From Symbiodinium kawagutii (taxonomy: Eukaryota > Sar > Dinophyceae > Suessiales > Symbiodiniaceae): a stretch of 64,000 nt of DNA. The stretch is taken from assembly GCA_009767595.1 (NCBI GenBank), contig VSDK01016891.1, positions 133,495 through 197,494 of the forward strand, written 5' to 3'. Under the pieces are notes generated by a model. The model was not told the origin of the DNA. It made no database searches and saw only the letters and a program-made list of their open reading frames with translations. The position numbers were made by a program, and so were the translations under genes. Shown here piece after piece: positions 54,768-63,797 of this stretch (position 1 is its first letter; every line of letters begins with the position of its first letter).

Positions 54768-54867
54768 ACGTAATCAGCATTGTTGCCCATGGCGTTTGGC
54801 TGCCATCATTTGATAGGACTGGATCACAGCCACTAGCCGCCCCGATCAGCCAGGGCACCAAATGCTT
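54768..54867 (-). CDS. candidate terminal exon
   Basis: Minus frame HLVPWLIGAASGCDPVLSND, GSQTPWATMLIT, TAG. Acceptor GCGCTGAAAG. Strong purine-first run (GGG GCG GCT AGT GGC). Short. Confidence 0.35.
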
Positions 54868-55546
54868 TCAGCGCATTGGTTCACCACATGGATCTGACGA
54901 GCTCAGCGGCTTAGTCGTGGCTTGGAACTGGTGGCTTAAATCGGATGGCTGGTTGGTTTACGACCTTATGACTGGTTGGTTCAATTAGTTAACTGGTTGG
55001 TGAACTTCGGGTGAACTGATTTGAGGTCAACGGATTTCAGGTAAACTGCTTTGAGATGAAATGGATGTGGTGAATTCTGAGGCGCACACAATTTGCTCCT
55101 TGCATTAGTCATATTGATACCCCTGCTCTGGGTTTGGCCTAAGGCGGAGGGTCGAAACGAGACAATAATAATTGAACACTAAAACATGAAGTCAATATCG
55201 ATTAACGTTTGAATATGTTTCAACTTCTGCTAGCTATTGACATTGTCTGTTACATGTTGTTACATGTCGTTACTAAAATGAAAACATAGCTTAACAACTA
55301 AACAAACCCAACTATTGAAATACATTCACTACATTCACTATTAACACATCAATTCCCAAAATATCAAGTATAAGTGGTTACTGAACAAGCCCCAATTGAG
55401 ACCATTTGAGGGCGGACTGCATAGACAGGCTGAGACTGAGATTCCATTCTCTGGGACTCTGGGTCGCGGTGTCATAGACGCGCGTTTTTCAATAGGCAAA
55501 GCTATTCCAACACCCTTGAATTGTATCAGTATGTTCTTCTTTGAAG

Positions 55547-55735
55547 CAACACCTTGACCCTCGGATCACTGCAGCCCTGCAATCCTGCACGTCTCTTGCT
55601 GCTGCTGCCGCCACAAGTGCCGTCAGCCAGAGACAACAATGCATCATCATGGCGAGTTTTGGCGGCTGCGACCCGTACCACGCTGCAGCTTTCCAGCAAA
55701 TTGCTACGGCAGGGCCAGGGGAACTAGAATTTGAT
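55547..55735. CDS. candidate exon, plus or minus
   Basis: On plus: acceptor GTTCTTCTTTGAAG, frame QHLDPRITAALQSCTSLAAA, AATSAVSQRQQCIIMASFGG, CDPYHAAAFQQIATAGPGEL, EFD, donor GAT|GTATGC. On minus: a first-exon-like frame with MMMHCCLWLTALVAAAAARD, a textbook signal-peptide shape, then VQDCRAAVIRGS and donor TCAAG|GTGTTG. Codon bias is equal (about 60% purine-first). One of them is probably real. Confidence 0.45.
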
Positions 55736-55959
55736 GTATGCGTGGATACGGTCTTTTGTTTCGCAGGTTTTTTTCACCTTTTGCACACACACACACATAA
55801 CAAGCAATAACCAATATCTTTGATAACAGCATCAATCAACACTTGTTACAAGTTACAATATCCCACATCACTGTATACTTAACCGGTGCAACCCAGTCAT
55901 ATCTGGCTAATGCTGGCAAAAGGTTCGCACTGACAGCTGGTCTTTCCTGGTGCTGAACA

Positions 55960-56070
55960 ATGATGGCAATGGTTGTGATGATTTCCTAGAAACATACTTG
56001 TCAAGCAACCAGCCATTCCAAGGATTAGGAGAAACACATGTTTGGAACCCTGAACCAGTCACAGCCAGTC
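55960..56070. mobile_element. family C-like element
   Basis: GGTTGTGATGATTTCCTAGAAACATACTTGTCAAG in two words, then CCAGCCATTCC and ACACATGTTTGGAACCC. Degenerate. Confidence 0.45.
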
Positions 56071-56425
56071 TATAATGATTTACAATAAAGCTTCAGAATA
56101 ATTAATGCGAATTGCAACTGCTGAATGATATGGATTGATCTAGTTTCTGATGCCTTGCAAGGGCTACCAGCAATGATTAACAATTGGCAATGGCTAGTTT
56201 CGACTAATAGCAACTATGGTTCATCGAATGGCTAGTAGTTGCTTAGATGATTACACAAAACTTGTTGTTGATGGAGGCAAAAAGTGAAGACTGAGCGCAA
56301 CAGTTCATTGCGAATACTGATAATTTGCTTCCTCGTAAGCTGTTGCCATCAGTGATAGTCCATATAGATACCTTTAGCCAACCGATAGTCTCCATTCGCC
56401 ACTGCCATAATTGAATGATTGATGC

Positions 56426-56610
56426 TTAACCATGCTTCAGCTCAGTAAAAGACAGATGTGGCAATAGTGGTAGGGCAACCAGCAGCATCCTCCGCGCGCC
56501 CAGGAGCTGTGGGATGCTGCGTTCGGGTTGAAGGATGAAACCCACGATGGGGATGTCCAACGCCTCGCGTGCAGCGTTTGTTTCGAGTGGTCCAACCGGT
56601 TCCCTTCTCC
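56426..56610 (-). CDS. terminal exon of a candidate membrane-protein gene
   Basis: 60 codons plus stop on minus: RREPVGPLETNAAREALDIP, IVGFILQPERSIPQLLGARR, MLLVALPLLPHLSFTELKHG, TAA. Acceptor GCTACATCAG|G. It begins with two bases that complete the single base left by the exon at 57626-57733 (G+GG). It ends with a hydrophobic run MLLVALPLLPHL. The intron before it is 1015 bp and carries the 391-bp inverted-repeat element. Two other minus frames overlap but lack splice fit. Confidence 0.55.
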
Positions 56611-57124
56611 CTGATGTAGCAGGCCCATCCCCCTCCACCCCCCAGTGTGATGAACATTGATGGCCGGTACTGGGTTGATGTATGGCCCTGTATGGCTGCT
56701 AAAAAAAGGATTGAAGGCTTCCCTTGGGAGACACAACTAACAAGGCAGGGCACGGCAAACTGATGAAACCACAGTAGCTGCGTAGCTTGGCATGGGGCGG
56801 AAAAGGACCAACGAACCCAAGGTCAACACAGAGCAATGGTTGTCTAACCATGCTAGATTAGATAGAGTATAAAATCTGACCATCCCCGAGGGTTCAATGA
56901 CTGTCATATTGAATATTCTATGTACTCCAGTATGCCTATAATGATTAATTAATGGCATTTATATAAACAAATTTATTCTATGATAATGTTGGATTCATGC
57001 TACACGCCAGGGAAAGTACCATGTGCAATATCCCAGGGAGAAGCGAAATAGTTAACCCATAACAGGAAAATCCCTGTAGTATATACAGCACATGCAATCA
57101 CAAGCAAAGTAATAGTACTGATAC

Positions 57125-57172
57125 GCGCAAACCCCCCAGCTCGCCGACAGGGCGAACGGGGGGGTTTGCGCG
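57125..57172. repeat. GC-rich hairpin
   Basis: GCGCAAACCCCCC pairs with GGGGGGGTTTGCGC across a GCTCGCCGACAGGGCGA loop that can itself pair. It supplies a third copy of the element's end motif. Confidence 0.9.
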
Positions 57173-57179
57173 AAATAGT

Positions 57180-57353
57180 TTATGATTTATAGTTTTAGGG
57201 TGTTAGGGTCTATGGTTTTAGGGTTTTAGGGCTTATGGTTTCAAGGTTTTATATTTTTTTCTCATCGGTTTTTAGGTTTTTGGCTTTACGGTTTAGCTTT
57301 TTAGGGTTTATGGTTTAGGGTTTTAGGGTTTATGGTTTTAGGGTTTTAGGGTT
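57180..57353 (+). repeat. interstitial TTTAGGG-like repeats
   Basis: Degenerate TTTTAGGGTTTTAGGG and TTTATGGTTTTAGGG units over about 170 bp, resembling the TTTAGGG telomere type of plants and many algae. Confidence 0.85.
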
Positions 57354-57625
57354 GTTTTTTTCCAGAATGCACGCAAAACACAAGTCAAGGACCTGCGCGC
57401 GCCGTCAAGATACGCTTCATGTCACACATGTGCATCTTGTCCCGTAAAAAACCAATGTTTTTTGACGTTCCAAGACGCTGACGACAAAGGCGCGGGCAAG
57501 CTGGGGTGTTTGCCCGTACTGATACTGAACATCCAATAACAGTACTGCAATAATCACGTATCAAGAATGATTCAGAACTATAAAGATATTTTGTAGGTCC
57601 ATGAATGCAGATCCATCTGAGTCAC

Positions 57626-57733
57626 CCGAACGACCAAACCAAGCGCCCCCTTGCACCACCTCTGAGATGATCATGGCAATGTGGGTGATGAGAAAACCGA
57701 AAACGATGAAGTCGGGCTTCGGGTCCTCCTGCG
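57626..57733 (-). CDS. internal exon with a membrane helix
   Basis: Minus frame QEDPKPDFIVFGFLITHIAM then IISEVVQGGAWFGRS. The run FIVFGFLITHIAMIISEVV fits one transmembrane helix. Acceptor CGCCTCATGAG, donor TTCGG|GTGACT. Two-base start and one-base end fit both neighbours (57955-58027 and 56426-56610). No family recognised. Confidence 0.55.
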
Positions 57734-57954
57734 CTCATGAGGCGATGGTCGTTCTTGGTGGATCCCCCCTCCCTTGATGGTTTGACATCACCAGGAGCTG
57801 TATCTACCTGTGAAATATAGATCGATAGATGAAGTGTATCTCAGATTTCGGAGATCAATGATTCCTACCCCCGAAAAAACCAAATCACGTAGAAACTAAC
57901 GCAGCTCAATCAACGGCATGGGCAGTTTGCATCTTCACAAGCTTCGGAGTTCAC

Positions 57955-58027
57955 CATCTTCCTGCCAGGCCTTTCTATAGGTGGGTGCCCAACAACAAAC
58001 ATAACTTGTGCGGTTCACAATCTCATA
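57955..58027 (-). CDS. internal exon of the same candidate gene
   Basis: 24 codons plus one base on minus: YEIVNRTSYVCCWAPTYRKA WQED. Acceptor CATACATACTGAG, donor AAGATG|GTGAAC. Leaves one base that the next exon (57733) completes, across a 221-bp intron. The frame is open upstream. Confidence 0.45.
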
Positions 58028-58185
58028 CTCAGTATGTATGTTCATTGTGGTATGCGGGGGGATTGAATGGGTGGTTGATGATACTGGATACTGTACGAGT
58101 AACCTGAAAACCACCTCATATCGTATGATTGAACAATCATGGTTGATTAGTAGTGATTGATGATTAATAGTGGATACTTCATCAG

Positions 58186-58395
58186 TTGTGTGGGGTCCAC
58201 ACTGACCTCGGGGCTTGTCTGGCAGTCCCACCTTCCACTGTCAGCATCCCAAAGAATGCTACGGAAATGGGATCAGAATGGATCAAGAAGGAGCAAGTCA
58301 ATGCACATCGTCAGGAAAACATGGAAAACTGTATGAAGAAAACTTTGCATCAACAAAAAGCTGCAAATGAACTCGCAAAAAAAATCCTAGAATGA
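58186..58395 (+). CDS. candidate exon, charged helix, plus strand
   Basis: Plus frame PSTVSIPKNATEMGSEWIKK, EQVNAHRQENMENCMKKTLH, QQKAANELAKKILE, TGA. About 60% purine-first and strongly helical. Just after the stop, a shifted frame reads WNELAEDRKYP, which recalls the end of an HMG box; this could be chance. Confidence 0.4.
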   Translation: MCGVHTDLGACLAVPPSTVSIPKNATEMGSEWIKKEQVNAHRQENMENCMKKTLHQQKAANELAKKILE

Positions 58396-58399
58396 ACTG

Positions 58400-59120
58400 G
58401 AATGAATTGGCTGAAGACCGGAAATACCCTTAGAATTCTGCACATCATATTGAAGTTGCTTGCGCTCAGCTTGGACGTGCAGCGCAAAGGCCAAGCATGG
58501 ACCACTGGGCCCACGGTCCCAGCCTGGCCTCCCACGCCCAGTGGTAGAAGCATCCTTCGCTCTCAAAGACCTCTGCCTGTAGCTGACATCAACTGACTAG
58601 GTACTGGTTGGGTCGGGCAGGCCCTGGCTATCCCTGGCTTGGGGTCGACAGCCTGGCCATGAAGATGCTGAACCTTTAGGCAGCTGAAGAGATGTCACTA
58701 GGCTAGCGACTATTCAGAATGGATCATTCTAATGTTTTGTTTTGCAATGCTGCAATTGCCTCAAGATACAACAATTGATCGTGACAATGATGACAACAGT
58801 GGTGATGACAAGAACTAGGTAATATAATGATAAGCATGGATAGGTGATGTTGAGATTTCCAGCGATGCTCTAACTGCACCGTGGCCCCTGTAAAATCCAC
58901 AGCCTGAAGGCAATTGAAAAACACTCTGTTTTCAGGTGGTTTTCAGCTGCCTTTCTGGGGAAAAAAAACATGGTGAACAAGGGTGAACAGTGTTCATTCT
59001 TCCAACTTACCGACGTTTTTGGGTCAAAATTCCGCCGCGCCAAAATGAAAAAACCTATGGTGCACTAGTGCACTACTACTGAGTTCGGCGCACAAAAACT
59101 GAGTGGAACACTGGGGCCCC
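58400..59120. other. possible divergent gene boundary
   Basis: Between the last minus candidates and the first strong plus exon. It has short open frames on both strands (58402-58596 plus, 58350-58553 minus) and a few A/T runs. No promoter motif can be named. Confidence 0.3.
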
Positions 59121-59282
59121 ATGGCCATGACTCGCCTCGCCCAAGGCCAGGAACATCGATTGCAGGAAGACCGAGTACTGCCCGAGGTCTCAGCGGTCGG
59201 GGTGACCCAGCGACCCCCGCTGGTAACGTCAAGCACCGGTGGGGCTGGTGACAGCACTGGTGAAGAACCAATGGTTGGTTAA
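59121..59282 (+). CDS. candidate first exon or small ORF, 53 codons
   Basis: ATG at 59121 (second at 59127): MAMTRLAQGQEHRLQEDRVL, PEVSAVGVTQRPPLVTSSTG, GAGDSTGEEPMVG, TAA. A donor AGCACTG|GTGAAG lies near the end. About 65% purine-first. An in-frame TGA just upstream supports a start here. No family recognised. Confidence 0.5.
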   Translation: MAMTRLAQGQEHRLQEDRVLPEVSAVGVTQRPPLVTSSTGGAGDSTGEEPMVG

Positions 59283-59959
59283 AACCAGCGACCCAACAGG
59301 TGAGTCATGAGTGCGAAAAACAACCCACTTCGACACCATCCGGCATCATGGAATGTTGCACATAGACATTGATACATATCTGGTAGTTCGCCAAAGATCT
59401 ACTGTTCCTGGCTTATGAGCCAATTTGTTGGTCATAATTGGGTTTACTAGCACTTTTATAAATTTTTCAAGCCATGATAGCCATAAGTAGCCACATGATT
59501 TGTCAATATTTCCATGAATTGGGTCGCAATTGCTGTCTATTGGTCATCATTGGGTATTACCGTATTACCTGCATATTCATTAAGTTTCTCAAGCAGCAAC
59601 CAAATGCATCTGATGCGTCTGGAATCAGGCCTTATCAACGCCTGGTCGCGAACACGACACCTGGTCGGAGTCACATCCCGCCTAAAAGACTCGTGGGTTT
59701 ACTCTCAAGCAATTTGTATTTCTGGTTGTTGGCTTCAACCTCCATGAAAAATACTATACAGTCAACCAAGCAACCATCACAAATGCTAGGGGAAAACAAA
59801 ACAAATGTACCATGCGCCATCCCAAATACTCGAGGAACAGAACACATGTCTAAAACCTCCAACTATATAGATAATCACTGTTGCTAAGCAACTAGTTCTG
59901 TAGGCAAGGGCGGGCTACCTTCTATTGCCTTTGTGGGTGGTGGGTTTGCTTGCGGTATG

Positions 59960-60194
59960 TGGGTCTTTCCCAAAATAGGGGATCCCCGGAATCATCCATT
60001 GATTCCATTGATTCCATTGATAATGATTTTTGGAAACAACCAACCATTATAGTTGGTACATCCATCTACATCCCCTGTCATTGATTATCTTTGCTTATAA
60101 TTCGCTTGCTAATATATAACCATTGTCAGCAATTGTTAGCCATAATAAACCCACCATAACTTTGGGGGCATCCCTTTGACTTGACATACCACCA
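59960..60194. mobile_element. expanded or rearranged family A element
   Basis: Left GGGTCTTTCCCAAAATAGGG and GGAATCATCCATTGATTCC, then at 60140 onward AAACCCACCATAACTTTGGG and GCATCCCTTTGACTTGACATACCACCA in two words. Contains a GATTCCATT triplication. Confidence 0.5.
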
Positions 60195-60358
60195 TATGTC
60201 GTTCAGCCACAGAATTATTACTGCTTACAGCATTAACAAGACATCCGGTAAGAAACCACCACCCCAACAAATTGGCTCAATGGTTGGTGATCGACAATCA
60301 CATATGGGAGGGGGCTTTTGTACATGGCTCGCCAATGAAGCACTATCATCCAAGATTC

Positions 60359-60618
60359 ACCGTCATACGAGTGTTATGAACCGCCGAGGAATCACAGTAA
60401 CAGGCATATCGACCGAGCGGCTCAGTGCAGTTTGCGCTCCAACCTTCTTGTCCATTTTTTGTGTCGTGCTTCCGCCCGACGGACGGAACGTGATGTGCCC
60501 CTGTACATCCGGTTCCTGCAGTCACGGTGGTAATGAGGAAGCACCCGAAAGCAGGACCTTCATTGACGACAAGTTGGTTGTTGGTTGTTGGGGTGTCAGT
60601 TGTCAATTTTGGTGCTAG
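60359..60618 (+). CDS. candidate exon, Cys-rich, plus strand
   Basis: Plus frame RGITVTGISTERLSAVCAPT, FLSIFCVVLPPDGRNVMCPC, TSGSCSHGGNEEAPESRTFI, DDKLVVGCWGVSCQFWC, TAG. About 62% purine-first; a donor may be GGTG|GTAATG at 60530. A minus frame is equally biased. CPCTSGSC suggests a disulfide or metal site (inference). Confidence 0.4.
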
Positions 60619-60682
60619 CTGCTAGGACAGTGACAAATTACTGCCCTCAAAGTGATGTGAAGTTGATTTGCAAAGAGGACTC

Positions 60683-60850
60683 ATGGCGGATTTTCAAAAT
60701 CTTAAAATCGTAACTGGTGATTTAAAGTGCACCTGTGAACCGCCCTTCGGTGCTGATATGGCTTTCCATGATTCAAAGATTCAGCCCAATCTTCAGCCAC
60801 TACAACAAGCAGGAGAGAAATACACGACGAAACTTGTGAGCAAGAGTTGA
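60683..60850 (+). CDS. candidate small ORF or exon, 55 codons
   Basis: ATG start: MADFQNLKIVTGDLKCTCEP, PFGADMAFHDSKIQPNLQPL, QQAGEKYTTKLVSKS, TGA. Hydrophilic, regular codon use (58% purine-first), good A/G-rich start context. Among the clearest plus-strand calls. No family recognised. Confidence 0.55.
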   Translation: MADFQNLKIVTGDLKCTCEPPFGADMAFHDSKIQPNLQPLQQAGEKYTTKLVSKS

Positions 60851-60892
60851 AATAGGCTCCACGGGATTGCACAGTCAAGCTGGCGGACTGTC

Positions 60893-61265
60893 TTAAAGAG
60901 CGGAGCCATCCACATGGAACCGAGATCTGGCCATTTTCAGGAACTTTTTTAAGAAATGATCTAGGATGATGTATGGTTCTTGTAGAAGCAGTGTCAGAAT
61001 TCCAAAGACACCTGCTAGAATCAACCAGTTGGATGACCTAGCCCCATTGTCCATGATTGGAACTTTAAGTACACAATCACAAAACATCGCAAACAAAAAA
61101 CATTGGATAATCAATGAATCATGTAATAGTTGTAACTTGCAACTATCAACAATGGACATCATAGCACGATGGTCAAACGATAGTTGCAACTATCAACCAA
61201 GGAATTCAGCCAAACAATTGCTGATGCTTATAGAACAATGCACCGCCCCGCTGACTGCATCTTGA
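60893..61265. other. coding-like region, strand ambiguous
   Basis: Plus (60966-61265) reads KTPARINQLDDLAPLSMIGT and onward; minus (60893-61189) reads NWLILAGVFGILTLLLQEPY, a hydrophobic mirror. Neighbouring calls favour plus. Confidence 0.35.
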
Positions 61266-61380
61266 ACAGCCTCCCTTGTGTTATCACCACCCCGACCAAT
61301 GTTTCCAGGAGAGGTTAAAATCAAAGTTCAAAGTGAAAAAATCATACTGTAGCTATTCAATCAGATTGATCAACTCAACC

Positions 61381-61539
61381 ATGATTGTCGACCCGTTTTT
61401 GGCTATCAAGCAAAGGGATTTGCGAGGTTTACTGAGCCATTCTGTATTGACCCCTTTGTCGATAGGGTTGGACAAAATGCCAGGAAAGCGCTCAGGAGGG
61501 GCTTGCCTGAAATTCTTGTCCCAAGTATCTTGCTGCTGA
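61381..61539 (+). CDS. candidate exon
   Basis: Plus frame MIVDPFLAIKQRDLRGLLSH, SVLTPLSIGLDKMPGKRSGG, ACLKFLSQVSCC, TGA. Open upstream to 61276. Balanced composition, no clear acceptor. Confidence 0.4.
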   Translation: MIVDPFLAIKQRDLRGLLSHSVLTPLSIGLDKMPGKRSGGACLKFLSQVSCC

Positions 61540-61569
61540 ATGCTTCATATCTTCCCAAATCGTGGTTGC

Positions 61570-61735
61570 TCAAGTCATGACGGGGTACCCCCAGTTATCA
61601 TCCAGTTTGTTCACCATTTATAGCAGCAGACCAACCATTGGGGTTCCCATTTATAGTTATAGTAAGCATTTATAGTTATAGTTTCTTCACCATTTATAGT
61701 AACAAACCAACCATAACTTTGGCGTTCCCTATGTT
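61570..61735. mobile_element. family A-related, rearranged
   Basis: Left CGGGGTACCCCCAGTTATCATC, then GTTTGTTCACCATTTATAG, CCAACCATTGGGGTTCCCATT and a second CAACCATAACTTTGGCGTTCCC. Looks like a tandem or nested right end. Confidence 0.5.
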
Positions 61736-61748
61736 CCCATGCCTTGAG

Positions 61749-61903
61749 GGGAGTCACTGCCAGCTGGGTACCCACCCTGGCACCACCTCCGCTGCCTCGC
61801 CTTCAAGCCTTTGTCGTTCAGGACAAAGTCCCGCCAGTCCAACTCCGTGACAAAGACCACCTACGCGTCGGAAGGGTGGTCACCGGTGGTCCCCACGGAG
61901 GAG
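61749..61903 (+). CDS. candidate internal exon
   Basis: 51 codons on plus: GVTASWVPTLAPPPLPRLQA, FVVQDKVPPVQLRDKDHLRV, GRVVTGGPHGG. Acceptor TTCCCATGCCTTGAG|G, donor GGAG|GTTGGT followed by a GGTT repeat. Pro-rich linker then a beta-like segment. No family recognised. Confidence 0.55.
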
Positions 61904-61950
61904 GTTGGTTGGTTGGTTGGTTGGTTGGGTTGATTGGTTTGATTGGTTGG
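61904..61950. repeat. GGTT microsatellite
   Basis: Runs of GGTT and GATTGGTTT at the putative donor of the preceding exon. Confidence 0.85.
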
Positions 61951-62018
61951 CTAGTTCCGACTCTGCGTGGCGTTACACACCCCTACTGACTCTGCAAATC
62001 CAGCGTTTTTCGTTAAAT

Positions 62019-62087
62019 TACAGTCGCCCTACCTATGTTTTCGGTGGGCCTAGGCCAACTTATGCATCTCTTCGCAAGAAACCTTGA
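62019..62087 (+). CDS. candidate terminal exon
   Basis: Acceptor TTTTTCGTTAAATTACAG is strong. Frame RPTYVFGGPRPTYASLRKKP, TGA. RPTY appears twice. Its phase does not match the preceding exon end as drawn. Confidence 0.4.
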   Translation, partial: YSRPTYVFGGPRPTYASLRKKP

Positions 62088-62099
62088 CTTCCTTGTGCA

Positions 62100-63120
62100 T
62101 GATCAAGCATGACCATGCGTATCTTTATAGGAGCATGAACATCTATATGCGGCCCCTTTGAATAGTTGTGCAGTGATGTAGTGTATTCCCAGTAGTAGTC
62201 CAAAGCAGCAGTAGAAGCAGCAGGAGTCAACCATCAAGCATCAAACATTTGCCGTTGTGAAATGATAATTATCATTAATCATCAACACTTAGCAACAATC
62301 AGTGACAACTATTTAGCATCTAGCAACCATCAAACAACCACGTTATTGTTGCTGGTGAGCAGGAGAAGCAGCAAAAGCAATGGCAGGAAATGGCACGTAG
62401 CCTATTCCTCAAGCCTAACAACTAATACGTGCTGGCAACAAGAAGCCGCATGTCTTTCAAACATGACTATGGCATGTAGATCCAACATATTCTAATCTAC
62501 CACTAGTGTTGCCCGTAAAATGGGCATTTGAGTTCCATCAATTCCAGAGGATTTCTGCTGCTGTGGAACTCTCATTAATCTGAAAGGTCAGCTGTTGGGG
62601 CAAAGAACATGATCACTGCAAATTTAAAGGTCCTGTCAGGTTGTTCGAGCCATGCATTGGTTGAATTTAAGTTGCTATAGTCAGTTTAGAATGCGATCAG
62701 TTGTGAAGAATCAATGACCAGTTGTTGCAGCAGTGTGAGGACCAAGTTTTTCCTAAGGTGGTCCTTGAAACCATCTTCTGCGACCCTTTGAAGGATATAT
62801 CTATATATATATATATACTTCTATATTCATTTATATATATATATTTATACATATTCCAAAATAACTGTGGGGAATGGAAGCATTCTGGCCAAATGTGGTA
62901 GCCCTGGTGCTACCCCCATGGATGAAGGATCACCGAAAATCATGTGATCTTTGTACCTCCAAGAGCGTACAAGGATGCAGCTGATGTTATTGTTAACAAC
63001 CATACATACCAGACCGTGTACGACAACAAGCCCATGAAGTTCATGTCATGATTTGTTTCGCCTGATCCATCTCATCTACTATGATTGTCATGTATTTCTG
63101 ACTGGCCATTCGGAACGTTA
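62100..63120. other. AT-rich stretch, no convincing gene
   Basis: Holds an AT microsatellite (62795-62850) and short open frames. Confidence 0.45.
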
Positions 63121-63122
63121 TA

Positions 63123-63212
63123 CCCTCTGGTAAACTAACATGGCAACGGAAAATCCAACAGAAATGGATGATTTCCCAGGGATTTTCCTAACAAATGGTC
63201 AATTTTCCAGCC
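63123..63212. mobile_element. family E MITE, right end eroded
   Basis: CCCTCTGGTAAACTAACATG after TA, inner GGCAACGGAAAATCC; inverse GGTCAATTTTCC is weak and the outer right end is missing. Confidence 0.65.
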
Positions 63213-63310
63213 GGCCCTGAGCCGACGGCCCAATGGCGACGGGCAGTGCCTCACACTTGTGATACTTAATCAAACCTGCGCACGGCAGCGCCGTTCGAGC
63301 GGAGCAAAGC

Positions 63311-63613
63311 ATGGCATGGTGGTGTGAAATTCGCCCATGGTTGGAAATGGCAGTCACAACATTGGCAGTCCCAATCATGATTCTTGCATTTCATTACAGT
63401 AACTATTTCGTGATGAATCTTCATGTTACTGACGGCCAAGTGAATGGCGTGTCCACAATGGTTGAGATGTGGTTGATGTTGAGGTGGCACCACTTGAAGT
63501 GTGGGGGTAGCCTTAGAGGAGGGGATCTATGTGCATTTCTAAACCCCAAATGCTGGAGTGCCCCACCTTTTTCCAAACTCCCTGCAATTCCTGATTGGAA
63601 TACCTGCGCCTAG
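63311..63613 (+). CDS. candidate ORF, 100 codons, hydrophobic N-terminus
   Basis: ATG: MAWWCEIRPWLEMAVTTLAV, PIMILAFHYSNYFVMNLHVT, DGQVNGVSTMVEMWLMLRWH, HLKCGGSLRGGDLCAFLNPK, CWSAPPFSKLPAIPDWNTCA, TAG. The N-terminal third is hydrophobic, as for a signal anchor. A minus His/Cys-rich frame overlaps. It may be a gene start or several exons read through. Confidence 0.4.
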   Translation: MAWWCEIRPWLEMAVTTLAVPIMILAFHYSNYFVMNLHVTDGQVNGVSTMVEMWLMLRWHHLKCGGSLRGGDLCAFLNPKCWSAPPFSKLPAIPDWNTCA

Positions 63614-63696
63614 TTCAAGAGAACTGAATCATAAAATCAAATATCACATGTCATGAGAAATGAAGCATAAACAAGATGTGACTGGAGGCTATTCCC

Positions 63697-63797
63697 ATGT
63701 GGTGGTCTCCCAAAAGAAGGGACCCCAAAACTGGCTGGCGTATCATGAAAAATTATTACCAATGGATGATCACTGGGGAGTCGCCTTGAGATACCAC
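63697..63797. mobile_element. degenerate family A MITE
   Basis: Left TGTGGTGGTCTCCCAAAAGA and GGGACCCCAAAACTGG; right GGGGAGTCGCCTTGAGATACCAC in two words. Confidence 0.55.

Larger units (their letters stand above)
57125..57515. mobile_element. 391-bp inverted-repeat element with telomere-like core
   Basis: The ends are inverted: left GCGCAAACCCCCCAGCTCGC, right (on minus) GGGCAAACACCCCAGCTTGC, 17 of 20 identical. A 10-bp direct repeat GTACTGATAC flanks it exactly (57115-57124, 57516-57525), a convincing target-site duplication. Inside are a GC-rich hairpin at the left end (57125-57172), TTTAGGG-type repeats (57180-57353) and a GC-rich right part. 9-11 bp duplications are typical of Mutator-like elements; no transposase frame is present. 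Confidence 0.8.

Noticed and set aside
58290-58435. Possible HMG box (KKEQVNAHR ... WNELAEDRKYP)
   Set aside because: The two parts are in different frames with no splice sites between, and the central HMG residues are absent.
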